From an uncultured Alphaproteobacteria bacterium (GTDB lineage: Bacteria > Pseudomonadota > Alphaproteobacteria > Rs-D84), in the NCBI GenBank assembly GCA_944389595.1, contig CALXMY010000010.1, forward strand, positions 1 through 38,363: 38,363 nucleotides of DNA, written 5' to 3'. Below, in pieces: positions 32,349 through 38,363 of the stretch (positions are counted from its first letter, which is position 1; each line of letters opens with the position of its first letter). The notes beneath the pieces are model-generated. The model made no database searches. It worked only from the letters and a program-made list of their open reading frames with translations, and had not been told where the DNA came from. The translations under genes were made by a program, and so were the position numbers.

Positions 32349-32860
32349 GTTACTGGTAACTCGTAACTGGTTACTCGTGATTTCCCCACCCCCCGCCCAG
32401 GTTCCACCCACGCAAACTTTGTTTGCGCGGGGCCCGGGGGCGGTGGGCATTCATTAGATGCTTAATCCCCATTGTCACCCCGTGGCTTGACCACGGGGCC
32501 CAGGTCATTAAAACTTATTTGCGTCAGCAAATACCAAATTGAATAAAAATAAGTGTCGCTTTCGCGACGAGTTTATAAGACCTGGATCCTGGGGTCAAGA
32601 CAGCACCCCACAAAAACAAATATTTTTGTGGGGACCCCGCATCCAGGATGACAAAGAATGCGGGGACCCCGCACCCAGGATGACAAGAAAAAGAACGCCA
32701 TGTAATGACAATACTTATAGCCCCAGGCGGACAGAGAATACGGGGCCCCCGCACCCAGGATGACAAAGAGAAAGAATGTCATGTAATGATAATATTTATA
32801 GCCCCAGAATGACAAAAAGAGAGTGGTTCAAAACCGCGCCCCGCACACAGGATGACAGTT
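32349..32860 (+). repeat. Repeat block A-D-B-C-tail, direct copy of 29629-29965
   Basis: A words 32349-32380; D element with the inner palindrome GCAAACTTTGTTTGC in place of the GCGACGCGTCGC of the 29.7-kb copy; B head 32474-32505; spacer; C head from 32580 with the extra CCCCACAAAAA/TTTTTGTGGGG hairpin (32606-32633). A long tail of CAGGATGACAA words ends just before polA. It fills the whole 32334-32870 gap; I see no gene in it. Confidence 0.87.
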
Positions 32861-32870
32861 TTTTATATTA

Positions 32871-35654
32871 TTATTTTCCCCAATATTTACCAATTGTATA
32901 GTCGGCCGCTAATGGCACAGACAGTTGGGCCACACTTTCCATGGCCGATTCGATACGTTTGGCAAAATCGTCGGCAATGTTTTCATCGCATTCGAATATG
33001 ATTTCATCGTGAACCTGCATAATCATGCGAATTTTGTCGGCGTTTGGTTTTATTATGGCGCGGTCAATGTTTCCCATTGCGCGACGCATCAGGTCGGCCT
33101 CGAACCCCTGGATGGGGGCGTTTACAGCCGCGCGCATTGCATATGCACGGGTGCGCGGATTTTTTACTTCGGGTAATTCGATACGGCGGCCCCATGGGGT
33201 ATATACACATGCATGTGTCATTGCAAAATTTTTTATGTTTTCGATATAGGTGCGAATTTCGGGCAGGCCGGCCATATATGAATTTATTATTTCGGCGGCC
33301 GCCGCGCGTGAAATTCCCAATTGCCCGGCCAATCCAAATGACGAAATGCCGTATATAATCGAAAAGTTCACAGTTTTTGCCGCGCGACGCAATTCACGCG
33401 GAACAGGCGCGTCCGCAGCAATGTCAAATATTTGTCGGGCGGTTTGTTCGTGAATGTCGGCACCGGCGTTAAATGTTTCCTTGAAAGTATGCACATTTGC
33501 AACGTCGGCCAATAATCTTAATTGTATTTGCGAATAATCAACCGATATCAAAACACGTCCCGTGGGGGCAATGAAACATTTTCTGATTTCTTCGCCCAGT
33601 TCGGTTTTGATGGGTATGTTTTGCAAATTTGGATCGCGACTGGACAGGCGGCCCGTGTTCGTACTGGTTTGTAAATATGTTGTGTGAATGCGGCCATCGG
33701 ATGCGATTTGGTGCGGCAATGCGTCTGTGTATGTGCCCGCCAGTTTTGCGATTGAACGCCAATTTAAAATTTTTTCAATTATTGGGTGTGTGTCAATTAA
33801 ATCATTCAAAGTATCGGCATCTGTGGACCGTTTGCGATTTTGGGGCAATTGTAATTCATCAAATAAAATTGTGGCCAATTGTTTCGGACTGGCGATATTA
33901 AATTCGTGACCCGCCATTTCCCAAATCTCGGATTCTAATTTTGTTAATTGTTCGTGGAATATGTTTGATAACTGTTGCAATCCGGATTTGTTTACCAATA
34001 CACCCGTGCGTTCCATTTGCATCAAAATAGGCATTAATGGCAAATCGCATGTTTCATATAAATTACGTAACTTTTCATTTTCATTTAATTGTGGGCGCAT
34101 TAAATTATACAGTGCCATGCATATGGTGGCATCTTCGGCCGCGTATGGGGTGGCGGTGGAAATTTCCAACGCATCAAAGTGCATGTCTGCGTCACGTGTT
34201 TTGGGCGGAAACAGCGATGCAAATGATATGTTTGTATGCCCCAGATATTTTTGCGCCAATTCATCCAGCCCGTGTCCGTGCAAGGTTCCGTGCAGTGCGT
34301 ATGATATCAGCATTGTGTCATCAATTGGGGCAATTTGTGATGTGTCCCATCCGGCATTTTCAAAAATATGTAAATCGTATTTTAAATTATGACCAATCTT
34401 TACAATATTTCTGTTTATAAATATCGGCCACAATTTTTCACGAACAACGTCAATAGTTAATTGATTTGGAGCCATTTTTTGTTCGTTAAATAAATCGTCG
34501 CCATATATACGATGATTAATCGGAATATATACGCCGTGTGTATCGTTTGTTGCCAGTGAAATTCCCACGATTTTTGCACCCAGATAATCCAACCCCGTTG
34601 TTTCGGTATCCAGCGCGATTTTGTCAGTAACTGTTTTTAAAAAATTATCCAGTGCATCCGCCGTTGTAATTGTTTCAAATGTTAATTTTTTTGCGACATG
34701 TTCATGTGTTGGTACAGATGCCACATTATTTTGTTCAATTCCGCAATCGGATCCGGCGAATTCAAATGGTGTTTGGGTTGGGCCGGCATTAAATTTTTCC
34801 ATCGGAAACAGTTTTTCAATTTTTGCAACCAATGAATTGCTTTCCAATTTATTGCGCACAAAATCCAATGCATTTGGCGTATTAAATACAAACGGTGATA
34901 TTTTTAAACCAGATAAATCAACATCGTTTTTTAATGTTACCAAACGTTTTGAAATATATGCGCCGTCGCGATAATCATGCAACAGGTTTCGGATGCGTTC
35001 GTTTTTTACATCGGCCAAATTATTATACAGCGCATCCAATGAACCAAATTGATTTATTAATTCGGCGGCCTTTTTGGGGCCAATGCCGGGCACACCGGGA
35101 ACATTATCAGACGAATCGCCCATTAAACTTTGCACGTCAATAACCTGGTCCGGGCGCACACCGAATTTTTCCAAAACCTGGGGCGCGCGGATTTCGCGTT
35201 CCTTCATTCCGTCGTACAGGAAAACGCAATCAGATACCAATTGCATTAAATCCTTGTCGCTGGTGATTATTCGTGTGGCATCGTGCTCTGTGCAATTTTC
35301 GTGTGCCAATGTTGCGATTACGTCGTCGGCCTCTACCCCTGGGATGCACAAAACAGGGATTCCCATTGCGGCGACCCCTTCGCGCACCAGGTATGATTGC
35401 GATATTAAATCTGGTGGGGTTTCCTGGCGATTAGCCTTATATGCGGGGTAAATATCCTGGCGAAAAGATATACGTGATGCGTCAAATACGCACACAAACG
35501 AATCATTTTGTTTTGCCACCGCCAACAGTGGCAATATCATATTAAAAAATCCATAAACTGCGCCTGTGGGGGTGCCGTCGCTGCGTGTCAGGCGACTGTG
35601 CACCCCGTAATATGCGCGAAACAATATGGAATTACCATCAATCAGCGTTAACAT
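32871..35654 (-). CDS. polA: DNA polymerase I
   Basis: A 927-residue, three-domain Pol I. The 5'-3' exonuclease (about 1-295) has D-G-N-S-I-L-F-R-A-Y, E-A-D-D-V-I and G-D-S-S-D-N-V-P-G. The 3'-5' exonuclease (about 330-520) has an intact active site: A-L-D-T-E-T-T-G, H-N-L-K-Y-D, Y-A-A-E-D-A. The polymerase (about 545-927) has motif A D-Y-S-Q-I-Q-L-R (Asp706), the O-helix R-R-A-A-K-T-V-N-F-S-I-I-Y-G and motif C Q-V-H-D-E. Position 711 (codon 33522-33524) is Gln where the family has the steric-gate Glu (E710 in E. coli). It fills gaps and removes RNA primers. It follows the barrel protein gene by 21 bases on the same strand. Confidence 0.97.
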   Translation of the reverse strand: MLTLIDGNSILFRAYYGVHSRLTRSDGTPTGAVYGFFNMILPLLAVAKQNDSFVCVFDASRISFRQDIYPAYKANRQETPPDLISQSYLVREGVAAMGIPVLCIPGVEADDVIATLAHENCTEHDATRIITSDKDLMQLVSDCVFLYDGMKEREIRAPQVLEKFGVRPDQVIDVQSLMGDSSDNVPGVPGIGPKKAAELINQFGSLDALYNNLADVKNERIRNLLHDYRDGAYISKRLVTLKNDVDLSGLKISPFVFNTPNALDFVRNKLESNSLVAKIEKLFPMEKFNAGPTQTPFEFAGSDCGIEQNNVASVPTHEHVAKKLTFETITTADALDNFLKTVTDKIALDTETTGLDYLGAKIVGISLATNDTHGVYIPINHRIYGDDLFNEQKMAPNQLTIDVVREKLWPIFINRNIVKIGHNLKYDLHIFENAGWDTSQIAPIDDTMLISYALHGTLHGHGLDELAQKYLGHTNISFASLFPPKTRDADMHFDALEISTATPYAAEDATICMALYNLMRPQLNENEKLRNLYETCDLPLMPILMQMERTGVLVNKSGLQQLSNIFHEQLTKLESEIWEMAGHEFNIASPKQLATILFDELQLPQNRKRSTDADTLNDLIDTHPIIEKILNWRSIAKLAGTYTDALPHQIASDGRIHTTYLQTSTNTGRLSSRDPNLQNIPIKTELGEEIRKCFIAPTGRVLISVDYSQIQLRLLADVANVHTFKETFNAGADIHEQTARQIFDIAADAPVPRELRRAAKTVNFSIIYGISSFGLAGQLGISRAAAAEIINSYMAGLPEIRTYIENIKNFAMTHACVYTPWGRRIELPEVKNPRTRAYAMRAAVNAPIQGFEADLMRRAMGNIDRAIIKPNADKIRMIMQVHDEIIFECDENIADDFAKRIESAMESVAQLSVPLAADYTIGKYWGK

Positions 35655-35675
35655 GTTTTGCCCCGCATTTTAATT

Positions 35676-36215
35676 TTAAAATACATAACGTATTTTCAGG
35701 CGTGCTTCGTATTGCAGAAAATCTGGTTTTAATCCCATGTAATCATAAATATCTGCGGCGTACAGGGCGCGACCTTCGATATCAACATCAATCGGCAATA
35801 CCGGAATGTCAAATGTTACACCCAACATTGCCTGGTATGCGGCGACGGAATCAATGTCGATGAAACCGGCATCTTCGCCACTGAATATATTTCCAATACC
35901 AATGCCGATGTATGGCTTAACCGCGGGCAGGGGCATTTTCGCATATGCGTTTATCATGCCCAGATGCATTTTTATACTGTCAGCGTGCATATAATCATAT
36001 TCCAGTTCAAAACGGAATACCGGAATATCAATACCAACAACCGCACCATATGATTGTGCAGAATGCGATACATCAATGTCGTTTGCAAATACTGTTGCGC
36101 CACCAACCGCAACCGTTACCCCCAAATATGGATCAAACAGTGCACCCGCATTTGCGGCGGCACCGGAAAGTAATACAGACGCAGCAGTAATAGCACCAAA
36201 ATATTTTAATTTCAT
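35676..36215 (-). CDS. Small outer-membrane beta-barrel protein
   Basis: A 179-residue protein with a signal peptide (about 1-23, ending A-N-A). Alternating hydrophobic/polar strands typical of an eight-stranded OmpA/OmpW-type barrel follow: P-Y-L-G-V-T-V-A-V-G-G, F-R-F-E-L-E-Y-D-Y, K-P-Y-I-G-I-G-I-G-N, and a C-terminal strand Y-E-A-R-L-K-I-R-Y-V-F ending in Phe, as outer-membrane proteins do. P-Y-I-G-I-G-I-G is the usual barrel motif. AGGAG lies before the ATG. Upstream of polA with no terminator between them, and divergent from pth. Specific role unknown. Confidence 0.85.
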   Translation of the reverse strand: MKLKYFGAITAASVLLSGAAANAGALFDPYLGVTVAVGGATVFANDIDVSHSAQSYGAVVGIDIPVFRFELEYDYMHADSIKMHLGMINAYAKMPLPAVKPYIGIGIGNIFSGEDAGFIDIDSVAAYQAMLGVTFDIPVLPIDVDIEGRALYAADIYDYMGLKPDFLQYEARLKIRYVF

Positions 36216-36260
36216 ATTTTTCTCCTTTATATGATATTATAATAAAAAAAAGAGTGATAT

Positions 36261-36785
36261 ATGCAAGAAAATAAACCAATTTTAATTGTTGGGTTGGGAA
36301 ACCCGGGCGATAAGTATAAAAATACGCGTCATAATGTCGGATTTATTGCGGTGCGGCATTTCGTCCCGGCGGATGCGGTGTGGCGCACAGAACACAACGC
36401 ATTGACATGTTCTGAAAATATAAATGGTCGGCGGGTAATGTTCGCATTGCCGCAAACTTTTATGAATAACAGTGGCGTGGCGGTTGGCGGACTGATGCGA
36501 TTTTATAAAATTCCAATTGAAAATTTAATTGTGATTCATGATGACATGGATTTAAAGCCCGGCGTGGTTCGTGAAAAAATTGGTGGCGGCAGTGCGGGGC
36601 ACAACGGCATAAAATCAATTGATTCCGCGGTTGGTGCGGATTATCGGCGAATTCGGATTGGAATTGGACATCCGCGTGATTTTGGGCTGTTAACAGACCC
36701 GGCGGATTGGGTGTTGGGCAAATTTACGGATTCAGAATTGGAAAAAATCAATACCGCAATTTCGCAAATAAATTTGTTTGAATAA
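36261..36785 (+). CDS. pth: Peptidyl-tRNA hydrolase
   Basis: 174 residues with the Pth signatures V-G-L-G-N-P-G-D-K-Y-x-N-T-R-H-N-V-G-F (catalytic His about 24), P-Q-T-F-M-N-N-S-G, I-H-D-D-M-D-L-K-P-G and G-G-S-A-G-H-N-G-I-K-S-I, then R-I-R-I-G-I-G-H-P. It frees tRNA from prematurely released peptidyl-tRNA. A little shorter than the usual 185-195 at the C-terminus. AGAGTG precedes the ATG. Divergent from the barrel gene, convergent with 36822. Confidence 0.96.
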   Translation: MQENKPILIVGLGNPGDKYKNTRHNVGFIAVRHFVPADAVWRTEHNALTCSENINGRRVMFALPQTFMNNSGVAVGGLMRFYKIPIENLIVIHDDMDLKPGVVREKIGGGSAGHNGIKSIDSAVGADYRRIRIGIGHPRDFGLLTDPADWVLGKFTDSELEKINTAISQINLFE

Positions 36786-36821
36786 AATTATTTATTCAAA
36801 AAATATCGGAAATTTATAACT

Positions 36822-37862
36822 TTACCATGCCTTGTAATAAATCAGTTCGCCGTTGCCCGGCAATGTAAAGCATCCGTTACTATCACAAAAGCGTGTGCCG
36901 TGTGGCCCCGTGCGTATACCACATTTTTCAATGGAATCGGCTATGTTATCCTTATTCGTCCCATCAGATGTCATCCCGGCCGGACATGGTTGGCATTCGG
37001 CATCGGTATTATTATCATGATACCATCCGGGACGCGCAGCGGCGCAACTGCCGGTTTTATCTTTGTGTTCACAATAACCAACATCGCATGCCGTAACATC
37101 TGTTTCACAATCTGTTGACCAGTTGCCTTCGTCCGAGTCCCATGGACACGAACGGGCACCGAAGCCGTTATCTATGCGGGCATTGTCGGTTTCGCATCTG
37201 CATTTGTCGTAATCCCACCCCGCATCATTCCATTTGGCATCACCAGTAATTGTGCCGGCACATTTTTTCAGCAAACTGGCACATTCGGCCGTATTTGAAA
37301 CACATTCACCGTACTGGATTCCGCAAAAAGATTGATCGCTTGCAGTCTCTAAATGATAACCTTCTTCACATGTGGTTATATAGCATTCAGAATATTCGCC
37401 GGTGTCGGCAAGCCAATATTTAAACCCACTGCCGTTTCCGCCTTCACATTCTTGTTTATTAGAGATACATGATCCATTCGGATCATTCGGATCCGGATGA
37501 AAGCCCTCACAAGGTTTATCATAACCGTTACATTTCAGATTATATTCGCACGTGGAGTCATAATATGCCTTGTCCGCTTCTGGGACCAATTTGCCGTTTG
37601 TAATTTCGATCTCTTCACATATTTTGTAACATACGCCGGTGCCCTTAGCCGGGTCGTCATCCACATCGGAATGTGTATATTGGCCCTCAGGCGATAATAA
37701 GCTACAAGGAATACATTTTTTGGTAGCATCAGGTCCAGATGTTCCGCAATACTCCCCAGCAACGCATTCCGTATTACCACATGTAAATGCATACGCATTT
37801 GTTACAGTTGCAAATGGAATTAAAAGTATTAAAAATAAAAATGGTTTTATTAATTCTCTCAT
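36822..37862 (-). CDS. Secreted Cys-rich protein, more distant family member
   Basis: A 346-residue protein with a signal peptide (M-R-E-L-I-K-P-F-L-F-L-I-L-L..., about 1-25). The mature chain begins F-T-C-G-N-T-E-C-V-A-G-E-Y-C-G and continues with many cysteine pairs: C-I-P-C, C-Y-K-I-C, C-Y-I-T-T-C-E-E-G-Y-H-L, F-C-G-I-Q-Y-G-E-C, C-Q-P-C-P-A-G-M-T. The order C-E-E-G-Y-H-L then C-G-I-Q-Y-x-x-C parallels C-P-S-G-Y-E-L then C-K-I-Q-Y-x-x-C in 11420-12529, so it is related. It lacks the shared promoter and inverted repeat; no good Shine-Dalgarno is seen at 37862. It lies 67 bases downstream of the lipoprotein gene, behind a terminator. Confidence 0.85.
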   Translation of the reverse strand: MRELIKPFLFLILLIPFATVTNAYAFTCGNTECVAGEYCGTSGPDATKKCIPCSLLSPEGQYTHSDVDDDPAKGTGVCYKICEEIEITNGKLVPEADKAYYDSTCEYNLKCNGYDKPCEGFHPDPNDPNGSCISNKQECEGGNGSGFKYWLADTGEYSECYITTCEEGYHLETASDQSFCGIQYGECVSNTAECASLLKKCAGTITGDAKWNDAGWDYDKCRCETDNARIDNGFGARSCPWDSDEGNWSTDCETDVTACDVGYCEHKDKTGSCAAARPGWYHDNNTDAECQPCPAGMTSDGTNKDNIADSIEKCGIRTGPHGTRFCDSNGCFTLPGNGELIYYKAW

Positions 37863-37900
37863 GTTTAAAAATCATAGAAAACATTTTTCATTATCGCAAT

Positions 37901-37931
37901 AAAAAAAATCCGGCACCGCCGGATTTTTTTT
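37901..37931 (-). terminator. Terminator of the right-edge lipoprotein gene
   Basis: Arms AAATCCGGC and GCCGGATTT around ACC with A- and T-runs on both sides. On the minus strand it begins at the stop codon of the gene ending at 37930. Confidence 0.8.
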
Positions 37932-38363
37932 AACGACTCTTTTGGTTATAATTTTCCAACGCCTTGTTCCAACCAATTGTTTTAGTATTATTATTTTGTT
38001 CTTCAATTGGCCATGGACGATTAATTGTAAAACCAAGATCCTCAAACCATTTACGATATTCGTCATTAGTAATCGGTAACCCTAACAAATCACCTTCGCC
38101 GCGCACTTTATGCCGATTTTTGGCATCAACCTCAAATAACACACGTTCCAAATCGGATTTTAATTCATAATCTTTTATATTTGGTCCAAATCCATTTCCA
38201 TCATTTTTTAATATTACATATCTAACCTCTGCCGAATCCGCGGATGCACGTACATTATCGGCCGGCCATATTTTTGTCCAATCTATAACCCCCCACATAT
38301 ATACCGTATCATGTTGTTGAATTGGTGTTTTTTCACATCCGGGCATTACCATCGCCGCACCCG
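37930..38363 (-). CDS. Probable lipoprotein, 5' end beyond the right edge
   Basis: The frame is open from the window edge to the stop at 37930 (about 144 codons visible). The visible start reads G-A-A-M-V-M-P-G-C-E-K, which resembles the end of a lipoprotein signal peptide with its lipidated Cys, so the true start is probably outside the window; the ATGs at 38352 and 38346 are alternatives. The remainder (about 130 residues) is soluble and charged: Y-M-W-G-V-I-D-W, then V-R-Y-V-I-L-K-N-D-G-N-G-F-G-P and Y-R-K-W-F-E-D-L-G-F. No family is recognised. If lipidated it would sit in the envelope. Confidence 0.7.
   Translation of the reverse strand, partial: GAAMVMPGCEKTPIQQHDTVYMWGVIDWTKIWPADNVRASADSAEVRYVILKNDGNGFGPNIKDYELKSDLERVLFEVDAKNRHKVRGEGDLLGLPITNDEYRKWFEDLGFTINRPWPIEEQNNNTKTIGWNKALENYNQKSR

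Overview
The window is a chromosomal segment of an alphaproteobacterium, probably an uncultured, host-associated lineage. The reasons are a cell-cycle-type CcrM adenine methyltransferase, alphaproteobacterial-style extended L9, L28 and IF-1, a MotA/OmpA-like inner-membrane pair, and CTTG-type heat-shock promoters. No phage, plasmid or CRISPR genes are visible. The species cannot be fixed from the sequence alone.

Layout. 1-6181: three paralogous, secreted, cysteine-coded proteins (one cut by the left edge) around infA. 6296-8601: a periplasmic OB-fold protein facing a MotA/TolQ-like plus OmpA-like pair. 8779-10033: the rpsF-rpsR-rplI operon. 10034-13009: an accessory island of palindromic repeats, a small GIY-YIG nuclease gene, a secreted Cys-rich protein and a 35-codon remnant. 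13010-18156: slt, nrdR, ccrM, a DsbA-like oxidoreductase and recO. 18242-22403: rnhB-pgk, clpP-clpX, rpsU and tRNA-Ala. 22505-26816: an ABC exporter and an 817-residue protein with six repeats of about 52 residues. 26839-29593: an N-domain-less clpB, rpmB and tRNA-Leu. 29594-32870: a second accessory island, with two divergent secreted Cys-rich genes between direct copies of the same repeat block. 32871-38363: polA, an outer-membrane barrel protein, pth, another Cys-rich secreted protein and a probable lipoprotein cut by the right edge.

How parts connect. The housekeeping genes form ordinary short operons with clear hairpin terminators. The accessory part is more unusual. Secreted proteins full of CxxC-like pairs sit behind a common promoter module: TTGACA/T, an 18-bp spacer, TAAAAT, an inverted repeat with arms ending in ...AAATAAAC / GTTTATTT..., and a strong AAGGAAGG Shine-Dalgarno. 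They are bordered by a family of REP-like palindromes. Two palindrome heads, here called B and C, occur in inverted orientation like a REPIN. In one copy a GIY-YIG nuclease gene lies in the centre, which suggests (inference) that this nuclease family maintains or spreads the repeats. The DsbA-like protein at 16595-17431 could supply disulfide formation for the Cys-rich exported proteins. Other points worth checking are the E-to-Q change at the steric-gate position of PolA, the missing ClpB N-domain, and the matching heat-shock-type promoters of clpP and clpB.
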